Assembly (NCBI GenBank): GCA_015490255.1
Contig: WFYF01000118.1
Coordinates: forward strand, 1 to 8,726
Reading direction: 5' to 3'
Source of the DNA: Caldifarciminota bacterium
Lineage (GTDB): Bacteria > Hydrothermota > Hydrothermia > S141-80
Length of the DNA stretch: 8,726 bases
A program made the position numbers and the translations under genes. Below are positions 1-7,066 of this stretch, in pieces; position 1 is the stretch's first letter, and each line of letters begins with the position of its first letter. The notes below the pieces were generated by a model. The model was not told where the DNA came from. It searched no databases and worked only from the letters and a program-made list of their open reading frames with translations.

Positions 1-1
1 G

Positions 2-529
2 GGTGGGACGGTGCTCCTTTCCTCGGTCACCGACCCCTATCAGGGCGTGGAGGCCCGGTATGAACTCACCCGGAAACTCCTGGAATGTCTCCTGCCCCGG
101 GAGGACCTCTCGGTGCGGATCCTCACCCGTTCTCCCCTTATCCTCCGGGACCTTGAGCTTCTTCGCGCTTTCGGAAAGCGCCTGACGGTGGGGCTTTCCA
201 TCACCACGGATCGGGAGGCGGTACGCCGGATTTTTGAGCCCCGGGCACCGGCCATCCCCCGGCGTCTGGAGGTGTTGCGAAAACTCGGCGAGGCCGGCAT
301 CACGGTGGACGTGATGCTGGCCCCCCTCCTGCCGCTGAATCCGGAACGTTTCGCCGCTCTGGTGGGCGATTTCGCCCGGCGGGTGTGGGTGGATCCCCTG
401 AACTATCCCTGGAAGGTGGAACGGATCCTGCAGCGGGTACGGGCGGAATTCGTTCTGGAACCGGCCTGGATCCGGGAAGTGGTGAGCAGGCTCCACCGGG
501 CCCTGGGGGACAGGGTGGAAACGCGATAA
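2..529 (+). CDS. Radical-SAM, spore-photoproduct-lyase-like protein (5' truncated)
   Basis: This is the C-terminal part of an open frame that runs in from the left edge with no start codon visible; about 175 residues are present. The opening residues GGTVLLSSVTDPYQGVEARY match the stretch found after the cluster region in SplB-like radical-SAM proteins (COG1533), where TDPYQ..E leads into a TRK.LE helix; here it continues ELTRKLLE. A VRILTRSPL strand and a LTVGLSITT strand fit later barrel strands. The iron-sulfur CxxxCxxC motif would lie upstream of the window and cannot be checked. Family members use S-adenosylmethionine to start radical chemistry. Only some are true spore photoproduct lyases, so substrate and DNA-repair role are not established here. 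It ends with TAA and converges on the recombinase gene, leaving 51 bp between stops. Confidence 0.8.
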   Translation, partial: GGTVLLSSVTDPYQGVEARYELTRKLLECLLPREDLSVRILTRSPLILRDLELLRAFGKRLTVGLSITTDREAVRRIFEPRAPAIPRRLEVLRKLGEAGITVDVMLAPLLPLNPERFAALVGDFARRVWVDPLNYPWKVERILQRVRAEFVLEPAWIREVVSRLHRALGDRVETR

Positions 530-541
530 AGTTCCGGACAG

Positions 542-580
542 CACGCCGCGATGGGGTCTCCCGCCCCGGGGCCTGGCGTG
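542..580. terminator. Possible hairpin between convergent genes
   Basis: In the 51-bp gap between the two convergent stops, CACGCC (542-547) is exactly complementary to GGCGTG (575-580). The enclosed 27 nt can add GGGG (553-556) with CCCC (564-567), and also hold the palindrome GCCCCGGGGC (563-572). Position suits a shared terminator, but no U-tract follows on either strand, so a classic intrinsic terminator is not supported. Confidence 0.25.
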
Positions 581-1468
581 TCAGCGCCGGGGGTGGTATT
601 TCCGGACGGCCTCCCGCAGACGGGCCAGGTCCAGATGGGTGTAAATTTGCGTGGTGTTCAGAGAAGCATGCCCCAGCAAAGCTTGCAGGGTCCGGAGATC
701 CATGCCCCCCATGAGCAGATGGGTGGCGAAGGAATGCCGCAGCATGTGGGGGTGCACCTCTTTCTCAATGCCCGCCCGGCGGGCGTATTTCCGGAGGAGC
801 TTCCATACGGCCACCCGGGTGAGGACTCCGCCCCTCCGGGTGAGGAACACCCGGTTGCTTCCCCGGAGGTTCCAGCCCGGGCGCACCCCGTCCAGATAGG
901 CCGACAGCCAGTGCACCGCCGCATCCGTCAGGGGAACCACCCGGTCTTTCGCCCCTTTCCCCCGAACCCGCACCAGCCCGTCCTGAAGGTCCAGATGGGG
1001 AATCTCCAGCCCCACGGTTTCGCTCACCCGCAGGCCGCTCCCGTACATCACCTCCAGGAGGGCCCGGTCCCGGATCCCCTGAGGGCGCTGAACGTTGGGC
1101 GCAGCAAGCAACCGCTCCACCTCCTCCACCGTGAGAAACTGGGGCAGGGTGCGGGGCTTCCGGGGCGCCACCAGCAGCTCGGCGGGATTTTCCTCCCGGA
1201 GTCCCTGCATCACGAGATAGCGATAGAAACGGCGGATGGAACTCACCATCCGGGCAACAGAAGACGGCGCCAGTTGCCCGTCCAGAGAGGCCAGGAACGC
1301 CCGGAGATCCTCCTCTGTGGCGTTCAGAAGATCCCGGTCCAGCAGAGCGAGATACCCCTCCAGTTTCCGGAGATCCCGGGCATAGGCCTCCAGGGTCCGG
1401 GGAGACAGGCCCCGAACCGTGGCCAGATACCCTAAAAAGGCGCCGAGCACGCCCCGCGGACGTTTCAT
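581..1468 (-). CDS. Tyrosine site-specific recombinase, XerC/XerD type
   Basis: This 295-residue protein has the normal length of XerC/XerD, which resolve chromosome dimers at dif sites. The N-terminal SAM-like core-binding domain (about 5-90) contains FLGYLATVRGLSPRTLEAY. The catalytic domain shows the complete set: R147 in GSGLRVSE, K171 in GKGAKDR, H241 and R244 in HPHMLRHSFATHLL, H267 in LLGHASLNTTQ, and nucleophile Y276 in IYTH. Nothing essential is missing, so it should be active. I cannot tell XerC from XerD or from a lone XerH/XerA-like enzyme. The ATG lies 1 nt after the mraY stop (TGA-C-ATG), with AAGG about 9 nt upstream inside mraY, so it is very likely co-transcribed and translationally coupled. 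It is the last gene of the minus-strand string. A housekeeping role is more likely than a phage integrase, given length, context and lack of flanking mobile features. Confidence 0.93.
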   Translation of the reverse strand: MKRPRGVLGAFLGYLATVRGLSPRTLEAYARDLRKLEGYLALLDRDLLNATEEDLRAFLASLDGQLAPSSVARMVSSIRRFYRYLVMQGLREENPAELLVAPRKPRTLPQFLTVEEVERLLAAPNVQRPQGIRDRALLEVMYGSGLRVSETVGLEIPHLDLQDGLVRVRGKGAKDRVVPLTDAAVHWLSAYLDGVRPGWNLRGSNRVFLTRRGGVLTRVAVWKLLRKYARRAGIEKEVHPHMLRHSFATHLLMGGMDLRTLQALLGHASLNTTQIYTHLDLARLREAVRKYHPRR

Positions 1469-1469
1469 G

Positions 1470-2549
1470 TCAGCGAACCTTCAGGGTGGCGAGGGCAAGC
1501 ACCGCACAGATCACCGAGAGAAACCAGAAACGCGCCACGATTTTGGACTCCGGCCATCCCAGGAGTTCAAAGTGGTGATGGAGGGGGGCCCTGCGGAAGA
1601 CCCGGCGTCCCCCCAGAAAGCGAAAGGTGAAGATCTGGAGGGCCACGCTCAGGGTCTCCACCACCAGCATCCCGCCGGCCACCGCAAGAAGAATCTCCTG
1701 CTTGGCGATGATGGCCAGTGTGCCCACCACACCGCCCAGGGCCTGGCTGCCCGTATCCCCCATGAACACCTCCGCCGGATGCACGTTGTACCACAGGAAC
1801 CCCAGCACCGCTCCCGCGAAGGCCGCCCCCACCACCGCCGCCTCCCCGGCATGGGGGATATACAGCACGTTGAGATACTCCGCCAGGGCACGGTGCCCCG
1901 CCACATACGCCACCACGCTCATCACCGCGAGGGGCGGCAGGACCACCCCTCCCGCCAGTCCGTCCAGCCCGTCCGTGAGGTTCACCGCGTTCACGCTCCC
2001 CACCAGCACAAAGAAGGCGAAGACCGGGAACAGCACACCGAGGTGAAGCAGAAAGTTTTTGAAGAACAGCACCTGCGTCACGTCGGGCGGGACCCCCGGC
2101 ACATGAAGCAGCACGAACCGCCACACCGCCAGGGCCAGCACCCCCTGCAGAAGGAGTTTCCAGCGTTTGGGAATTCCCCGCTTGTGCACCCGGACTTTCC
2201 GTAGGTCGTCCCAGAACCCTAACAGGGCCATATAGGCCGGCACCAGAAGCGCAAGCCAGGTCCAGGGAACATCCGGCCGGGCCAGGAGCACCCCCACCCC
2301 CAGAGCCACACTCACGAACACGATTCCCCCCACGGTGGGCGTTCCGGCCTTGTCCCGGTGTTCGGGGAGTTCTTCGGAAATCACCTCCCGGAAGCCCAGA
2401 CGGGCGCTGTGGCGGATATACAGGGGCATGAGCAGAACCACCAGCACGAAGGCCAGGGCCGCGGCCAGGAAGCTCCGGAAGGTGATATACCGGAACAGGT
2501 TGAACAGGATCCACTCATCCCGCAGGGGGACGAGAAGCTCGGCGAGCAC
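1470..2549 (-). CDS. mraY: Phospho-N-acetylmuramoyl-pentapeptide transferase (MraY)
   Basis: This integral membrane enzyme transfers phospho-MurNAc-pentapeptide from the UDP-linked precursor to undecaprenyl phosphate, making lipid I on the cytoplasmic face. Family signatures are all present: HRDKAGTPTVGG (64-75), the Mg-binding pair D114-D115 in GFWDDLRK, NAVNLTDGLDGLAGG (187-201), D265 in GDTGSQ, and H324-H326 in APLHHHFELLGW. About ten hydrophobic segments are visible. I place the start at the GTG at 2549, not at the upstream ATG at 2630. GGAGG sits 6 nt before the GTG, the product is then 359 residues (the usual MraY length is about 360), and the upstream 27 codons encode a non-conserved stretch that lies inside murF. 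The gene overlaps the murF end by 35 nt and ends 1 nt before the recombinase gene. Confidence 0.97.
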   Translation of the reverse strand: MLAELLVPLRDEWILFNLFRYITFRSFLAAALAFVLVVLLMPLYIRHSARLGFREVISEELPEHRDKAGTPTVGGIVFVSVALGVGVLLARPDVPWTWLALLVPAYMALLGFWDDLRKVRVHKRGIPKRWKLLLQGVLALAVWRFVLLHVPGVPPDVTQVLFFKNFLLHLGVLFPVFAFFVLVGSVNAVNLTDGLDGLAGGVVLPPLAVMSVVAYVAGHRALAEYLNVLYIPHAGEAAVVGAAFAGAVLGFLWYNVHPAEVFMGDTGSQALGGVVGTLAIIAKQEILLAVAGGMLVVETLSVALQIFTFRFLGGRRVFRRAPLHHHFELLGWPESKIVARFWFLSVICAVLALATLKVR

Positions 2550-3795
2550 GGGCAGCCTCCAGGATGCGTTCAAACCCCATGGCGTTGGACGCCTTGAGAA
2601 GCACCAGGGGGGCGGCGAGGAGATCGTCAAGCGCTTCCTGAATCAGGGCGTCCACGGAGGGAAACCACTGGGCGGGCACCCCGTGGGCGGCGGCTTCCTC
2701 CGCAATCCACCGGGCCTGTTCCCCCACCGCCAGAAGGTTCCGGTAGCCCAGCCGGGCCACCTCCCGCCCCACCCACCGGTGCCACCGCTCGGCCTCCCGA
2801 CCCAGTTCCAGCATGTCTCCCAGCACCAGAGCGGCGATCCGAGCCCGGTCCCGGAAGGAAAGCAGCAGGTCCTGCACGGAAAGGGGATTGGCGTTGTACG
2901 CGTCGTGGATCCACCGGCTCCCTCCCACATCCACCGGGGTTTTCCGCCCCCACACGCCGGAAAAACTCCGGAGGCGCTCCCGGATTTCAGCCTCTTCCAT
3001 CCCGAGAGCCCGGGCCACCCCCAGCACCAGCCCGGCAAGCATCCGGGCGCTGTGGGTCTCCTGCCACGCCTCCTCCAGCGGCGGGGTCTCCACCTCCGCC
3101 AGGCCTTCCGGAAACAGTTCCCGGAACACCAGGGCCTCGTCTCCGGAAAAGGGAGGATGGAACACCCGTCCCCCCGGTGGGAGGTGACGGAGGATGGAGA
3201 GCTTCTCCTCCAGATAGTGGCGGTACGATGCAAAAAACTCCAGGTGGGCGGGGCCAAGGGCGGTGAGCACCACGTCCTTCGGACGGGATAGATCTCCGAG
3301 GAGAGCCATCTCCCCGGGACGGTTGATCCCGAGTTCATAGATCACGAGCCGGGTCTCCGGGGGGGTGTTCAGGATGGAGAGGGGCAGGCCGATGGTGCTG
3401 TTGTAGGAAGCGGGGCTGGCATAGACCGGGCCGGAGGGGGCGAGCACGTGGCGCAGAAGCTCCTTCGCCGTGGTTTTGCCCGCTGTCCCCGTCACCGCAA
3501 GCACATGTCCCGTGAGGTGTTCCCGCCACCACCGGGCGAGTTGCCACAGGGCCTCCCGGGTGTCGGGCACCACCAGGGCGGGGAGGGCCTCATAAGGGCG
3601 GGAGACCAGCACCGCCGCGGCCCCCCGCCTCCGGGCGTCGTCCAGAAACTCGTGCCCGTCGTGGCGGGACCCCGGGAGGGCCACGAACAGGTCCCCGTCC
3701 TCCACCTGGCGGCTGTCCACCACCACCCGGCGGATGGGAACGTTGCGGGGGCAGGGAACACCCAGCGCACGGGCAAAACGCTCAAGATCCCGCAT
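2515..3795 (-). CDS. murF: UDP-MurNAc-tripeptide--D-Ala-D-Ala ligase (MurF)
   Basis: This cytoplasmic Mur ligase adds D-alanyl-D-alanine to UDP-MurNAc-tripeptide using ATP, producing the substrate of MraY, the next gene. The 426-residue protein has the three Mur domains. The N-terminal UDP-binding part carries VVVDSRQVEDGDLFVALPG (24-42). The central ATPase has the P-loop GTAGKTTAKE (103-112), YNSTIGLPLS (131-140), ELGINRPGEM (154-163), GPAHLEFF (181-188) and a lysine at 198 where the carbamylated Lys is expected. The C-terminal domain has DAYNANP (298-304) and VLGDMLELG (324-332). The ATG is 3 nt downstream of the dehydrogenase stop and no strong Shine-Dalgarno site is visible, which suggests translation depends on termination of the upstream gene. 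Its end contains the ribosome-binding site and start of mraY. Confidence 0.96.
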   Translation of the reverse strand: MRDLERFARALGVPCPRNVPIRRVVVDSRQVEDGDLFVALPGSRHDGHEFLDDARRRGAAAVLVSRPYEALPALVVPDTREALWQLARWWREHLTGHVLAVTGTAGKTTAKELLRHVLAPSGPVYASPASYNSTIGLPLSILNTPPETRLVIYELGINRPGEMALLGDLSRPKDVVLTALGPAHLEFFASYRHYLEEKLSILRHLPPGGRVFHPPFSGDEALVFRELFPEGLAEVETPPLEEAWQETHSARMLAGLVLGVARALGMEEAEIRERLRSFSGVWGRKTPVDVGGSRWIHDAYNANPLSVQDLLLSFRDRARIAALVLGDMLELGREAERWHRWVGREVARLGYRNLLAVGEQARWIAEEAAAHGVPAQWFPSVDALIQEALDDLLAAPLVLLKASNAMGFERILEAARARRASRPPAG

Positions 3796-3798
3796 GGG

Positions 3799-5130
3799 TC
3801 AACGCCGGGGGGCCCGGAAGGGCCGGCCCATGCCGTAATATTCAAAACCCGCCCCGGTCACCCGCTCCACATCCAGGGCGTTCCGCCCGTCCACCACCAC
3901 GGGCGTGCGCACCCGCTTCCGGAGGGCGACGAAATCCACCTTCTGATAGATGGGCCACTCCGTGACCAGCAGGATGGCGTCGGCGCCCTCGGCGGCGTCC
4001 TCCGGTGTCGCAGCATAGACGATACGAGGCGGATCTTCCGGGTAATGGGCCTTCATCGCCTCCATGGCATGGGGATCGTGGAGGCGCAGATGTGCCCCCT
4101 CCTCCAGAAGCCGGCGGATCACCTTCAGGCTCGGGGCTTCCCGGAGGTCGTCCGTGCCGGGTTTGAAGGCCAGGCCCCACACCGCCAGGGTTTTTTCCCG
4201 AAGCACCCACAGGGCGTCGTGGAGGTGCTCCATGAACACGTCCACCCGCCGCTCGTTGATCTCGTGGACCGCCCTGAGGAGGGAGAAGTCCAGGCCGTAG
4301 TTCTGGCCGATCCAGTAGAAGGCCTTCACATCCTTGGGAAAGCAGCTTCCGCCATAGCCCAAGCCCGCGCCGAGGAAGGCCCGGCCGATCCGGGGATCCA
4401 GGCCCATGCCCTCGGCCACCTGGGTGACATCGGCGCCGGTGCGCTCGCAGAGGTCGGCCACCATGTTGATGAAGGAGATCTTCATGGCCAGAAAGGCGTT
4501 GCTTGCGTGCTTGATGATTTCCGCGGTTTCAATGTCCACCACGAGTTTGGGCGCTTCAATGGGAGCGTAGATCTGAAGCAGCAGTTCCCGGGCCCGGCCG
4601 TTGTCCACCCCGATCACAATGCGGTCCGGTTCCAGAAAATCCTTCACCGCCGAGCCTTCCCGGAGGAATTCGGGGTTGGAGGCCACCTCAATGGTGGCGT
4701 CTTTGCGGGCATACCGCTGAACGGTCCGCTTGATCCACCGGGCGGTCTCCACGGGAACCGTGGACTTCTCCACCAGGAGTTTGTATCCGGAGATGTATTG
4801 CGCCAGCTCCCGGACCACGCCTTCCACCTGGGAAAGGTCCGCCGAGCCGTCCGGACGGGAAGGGGTCCCCACGCAGATGAAGATCACATCCGCCTGTTCC
4901 GCAAGTTCTGCAAGGGTCTCCACCACAGTGAGCCTTCCGCCTGCGGTGTGCTTCTGGAGAAGTTCGTCCAGCCCGGGTTCATAGAAGGGGGCCTTCCCTT
5001 CCCGGATCCTGGCAAGCTTTGTCATGTCTTTGTCCGTGCCCACCACGGGGAAGCCGAGTTCCGCAAACCCGGCCGCGCTCACCAGGCCCACATGTCCGAG
5101 GCCCACAATGCCGATGCGCAGGTTTTCCAA
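3799..5130 (-). CDS. ugd: UDP-glucose/nucleotide-sugar 6-dehydrogenase
   Basis: This enzyme performs the two-step NAD-dependent oxidation of a UDP-hexose C6 hydroxyl to a carboxylate; the UDP-glucose product is UDP-glucuronate, a precursor for polysaccharide or lipid decoration. The 443-residue protein has an N-terminal Rossmann motif GIVGLGHVGL (7-16), CVGTPS (86-91), EKSTVPV (121-127), NPEFLREGSA (152-161), the central K207 in EIIKHASNAF, catalytic C263 in GYGGSCFPKD, and C-terminal FKPGTDDLREAPS (322-334) and DGRN (414-417). UDP-glucose is the default substrate, but UDP-ManNAc or UDP-GlcNAc dehydrogenases share these motifs; the SxVKDFLEPDRIVIG-type segment favours the Ugd branch. The start is a TTG at 5130, with a perfect AAGGAGG ending 9 nt upstream. 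It follows the thiolase by 41 nt and precedes murF by 3 nt. Confidence 0.92.
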   Translation of the reverse strand: MENLRIGIVGLGHVGLVSAAGFAELGFPVVGTDKDMTKLARIREGKAPFYEPGLDELLQKHTAGGRLTVVETLAELAEQADVIFICVGTPSRPDGSADLSQVEGVVRELAQYISGYKLLVEKSTVPVETARWIKRTVQRYARKDATIEVASNPEFLREGSAVKDFLEPDRIVIGVDNGRARELLLQIYAPIEAPKLVVDIETAEIIKHASNAFLAMKISFINMVADLCERTGADVTQVAEGMGLDPRIGRAFLGAGLGYGGSCFPKDVKAFYWIGQNYGLDFSLLRAVHEINERRVDVFMEHLHDALWVLREKTLAVWGLAFKPGTDDLREAPSLKVIRRLLEEGAHLRLHDPHAMEAMKAHYPEDPPRIVYAATPEDAAEGADAILLVTEWPIYQKVDFVALRKRVRTPVVVDGRNALDVERVTGAGFEYYGMGRPFRAPRR

Positions 5131-5139
5131 CGTGTGCTT

Positions 5140-5146
5140 CCTCCTT
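5140..5146 (-). promoter_or_regulatory. Consensus Shine-Dalgarno site deciding a TTG start (ugd)
   Basis: Reading the minus strand, AAGGAGG is followed by nine bases and then TTG GAA AAC CTG, which opens the conserved NAD-binding segment RIGIVGLGHVG. No ATG or GTG lies in frame between the site and the Rossmann motif, so TTG is the best start. The strong site offsets the weak start codon. Confidence 0.75.
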
Positions 5147-5171
5147 CTTCAGGCTCTGGTTTTTCAGACCC

Positions 5172-6347
5172 TCAGGGGCGTTCCACGGCCATGGCCACCG
5201 CGCCCCCGCCGCCCAGACACAGGGCGGCCACACCTTTCCGGGCGTTGTGACGCTTCATGGCATACAGCAGGGTGACCAGAATCCGGGTGCCGCTGGCTCC
5301 GATGGGATGTCCAAGGGCGATGGCGCCGCCGTGGACGTTCACCCTGCTCCAGTCCAGCCCGAGTTCCTTCCCATCCGCAAGAACCTGGGCCGCAAACGCC
5401 TCGTTGATTTCAAAAAGATCCACCTCGTCCAGGCGCCACCCCACCTGCTTCAGCAGCTTCCGGATGGCATCAATGGGGGCGAAGAAAAGTTCTTTCGGCT
5501 CCCGGAAGGCCGCCGCGTATCCCCGGACCACGCCCTGCACCTCCACGCCGAACTCCTTCACCGCATCCTCCGAGAGCACCAGGATGGCCGCGGCCCCGTC
5601 GGAAAGGGGTGGTGCATTTCCGGCCGTAACGGTCCCGTCTTTCTCAAAGGCGGGGGGAAGTTTCGCCAGCTTCTCCAGGCTGGTGTCCCGGCGCGGGGTT
5701 TCGTCCGTGTCCACCACAACCGTGCCCTTCTTCCGGTCCTCAAACGTTACGGGCAGGATCTCCTCCCGGAAGGCGCCCTCGTCCATGGCCCGGATGGCTT
5801 TCTGATGGCTTTCCAGGGCGAAGCGGTCCTGTTCCTCCCGGGTGATGCCGGCTTTCCGGGCGGTGTATTCCGCGAGATTGCCCATATGGGCGTCGTTGAA
5901 GGCGCACCACAGGCCGTCGTGAAGCATGAGGTCAACAAACTGGACATGGCCGTATTTCACCCCGCCCCGCAGCCACGCGGCGTGGGGCGCATGGGTCATG
6001 GACTCCATTCCGCCGGCCAGCACCACCCGGGCGTCCCCGGCCCGGATGGCCTGCGCTCCTAACATCACCGCCTTCAGCCCGGAGCCGCACACCTTGTTCA
6101 CCGTGAAGGCCGGAATGGTGGGGGGCAGACCCGCCTTGATGGCGGCGATCCGGCCGGGACTCTGCCCGTTCCCCGCCTGAATCACGTTGCCCACAACCAC
6201 CTCGTCCAGGGCTTCTGCTGGAACACCCGCCCGGCGCACGGCCTCTTTGAGCACCATGGCCCCGAGATCCGTGGCCTTAAATCGGGAAAGGTTGCCCAGA
6301 ATTTTTCCGATGGGGGTTCGCACCCCACCTGCAAGATACACGCTCAT
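5172..6347 (-). CDS. Thiolase / acetyl-CoA acetyltransferase
   Basis: This enzyme condenses two acyl-CoA molecules (or cleaves 3-ketoacyl-CoA) through an acyl-cysteine intermediate. Its 391-residue length and motif spacing match the biosynthetic/degradative thiolase family closely. The nucleophile is C87 in VNKVCGSGLKAV, followed by AGGMESMTHAP (111-121), NEAFA (315-319), H347 in GHPIGASGTR, and the second catalytic cysteine C377 in ALCLGGGGAVA. All active-site residues are present. The motifs do not separate acetoacetyl-CoA thiolase from longer-chain 3-ketoacyl-CoA thiolase. The start is the ATG at 6347, overlapping the ftsE stop as ATGA; its AGGAGG site falls 7 nt upstream, inside the codons for the Glu-rich end of FtsE. 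No other fatty-acid, ketone or mevalonate gene is next to it, so its pathway here is unknown. Confidence 0.93.
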   Translation of the reverse strand: MSVYLAGGVRTPIGKILGNLSRFKATDLGAMVLKEAVRRAGVPAEALDEVVVGNVIQAGNGQSPGRIAAIKAGLPPTIPAFTVNKVCGSGLKAVMLGAQAIRAGDARVVLAGGMESMTHAPHAAWLRGGVKYGHVQFVDLMLHDGLWCAFNDAHMGNLAEYTARKAGITREEQDRFALESHQKAIRAMDEGAFREEILPVTFEDRKKGTVVVDTDETPRRDTSLEKLAKLPPAFEKDGTVTAGNAPPLSDGAAAILVLSEDAVKEFGVEVQGVVRGYAAAFREPKELFFAPIDAIRKLLKQVGWRLDEVDLFEINEAFAAQVLADGKELGLDWSRVNVHGGAIALGHPIGASGTRILVTLLYAMKRHNARKGVAALCLGGGGAVAMAVERP

Positions 6348-7066
6348 CCTTCTTCCTCCTCGGGTGATACGGTGAGACCCTCCGAAACTTCCGAAGATCT
6401 GGAATCGTACACAATCCTCCCCCGCTCAATCCGGAGAAGGCGTTTTTCCTCCACCTGGGGCAGGAGGGTATAGTTGTGGGTGGCCATCACCACCGTGACG
6501 CCCTGAAAGTGCACATCTTTCAGAATTTCCAGGATTTCGTGGGCGGTGGAGGGGTCCAGATTGCCGGTGGGCTCGTCCGCCAGGAGCAGGATGGGGTCTC
6601 GCACGATGGCCCGGGCTAGGGCCACCCGCTGGCGCTCCCCTCCGGAAAGTTCGTGGGGATAATGGTTCATCCGGGAGATGAGTCCCAGGTCTGTGAGGAC
6701 CTCCCGGACCTTTTCCCGCACTCGTGCGCCCCGATATCCCATCACCTCCAGTGCCAGGGCGACGTTTTCATACACGGTGCGATCCGAAAGCAGGCGGAAA
6801 TCCTGGAAGACGATGCCGATCCGCCGGCGGAGCTCCAGGATGTCTTTCCGGGACAGGGACGACGAGTTGTATTCCAGCACCTGGACAAACCCCTCATCGG
6901 GGATCAGGTCAAAATAGATGTGGCGCAGGAAAGTGGTTTTCCCCGACCCTGTGGGCCCCAGAAGGAACACAAATTCCCCCTTTTCAATGGAAACCGTCAC
7001 GTGGTCCAGGGCCTTCCAGGAGCCATAGGAGGTGGACACGTCATAAAAAAGGACGATTTCCTTCAT
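6344..7066 (-). CDS. ftsE: FtsE-type ABC transporter ATPase
   Basis: This is a 240-residue ABC ATPase with Walker A GPTGSGKTT (37-45), Q-loop Q88, signature LSGGERQRVALARA (140-153), Walker B ILLLADEP (159-166) and H-loop H197 in MATHNYTLL. The segment RIGIVFQDFRLL (82-93), followed by RTVYENVALALEVMG, is highly typical of FtsE. FtsE works with the membrane protein FtsX at the septum to activate peptidoglycan hydrolases. A LolD/MacB-type exporter ATPase is the alternative; the QDFRLL-RTVYENV signature favours FtsE. A C-terminal extension ends in a run of glutamates. Both junctions are 4-nt ATGA overlaps, with the stress protein gene upstream and the thiolase downstream. FtsX normally follows immediately but is absent here. 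No strong Shine-Dalgarno precedes the ATG, suggesting coupling to the upstream gene. Confidence 0.88.
   Translation of the reverse strand: MKEIVLFYDVSTSYGSWKALDHVTVSIEKGEFVFLLGPTGSGKTTFLRHIYFDLIPDEGFVQVLEYNSSSLSRKDILELRRRIGIVFQDFRLLSDRTVYENVALALEVMGYRGARVREKVREVLTDLGLISRMNHYPHELSGGERQRVALARAIVRDPILLLADEPTGNLDPSTAHEILEILKDVHFQGVTVVMATHNYTLLPQVEEKRLLRIERGRIVYDSRSSEVSEGLTVSPEEEEG

Noticed and set aside
551..1435. A 294-codon plus-strand frame opposite the recombinase
   Set aside because: The minus strand encodes all six tyrosine recombinase catalytic residues; the plus reading has no domain.
581..1468. Recombinase as integrase of a phage or integrative element
   Set aside because: No attachment-site repeat, tRNA, transposase or phage gene is near; length and motifs fit housekeeping XerC/D, and it is coupled to mraY.
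2550..2630. N-terminal extension of MraY to the upstream ATG
   Set aside because: These codons lie inside murF, encode a non-conserved stretch and would make the protein longer than the family norm.
5155..5167. Small inverted repeat TCTG-AAAAAC-CAGA (minus strand) between the thiolase and dehydrogenase genes
   Set aside because: Only four base pairs, no U-tract and a gap of 41 nt; not enough to call a terminator, so the operon is treated as continuous.
3448..5250. A 600-codon plus-strand open frame opposite murF and the dehydrogenase
   Set aside because: It is exactly antisense to two genes with complete catalytic motifs; the translation is rich in His, Gly and Pro with no recognisable domain. 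Such frames are common opposite G+C-rich genes.
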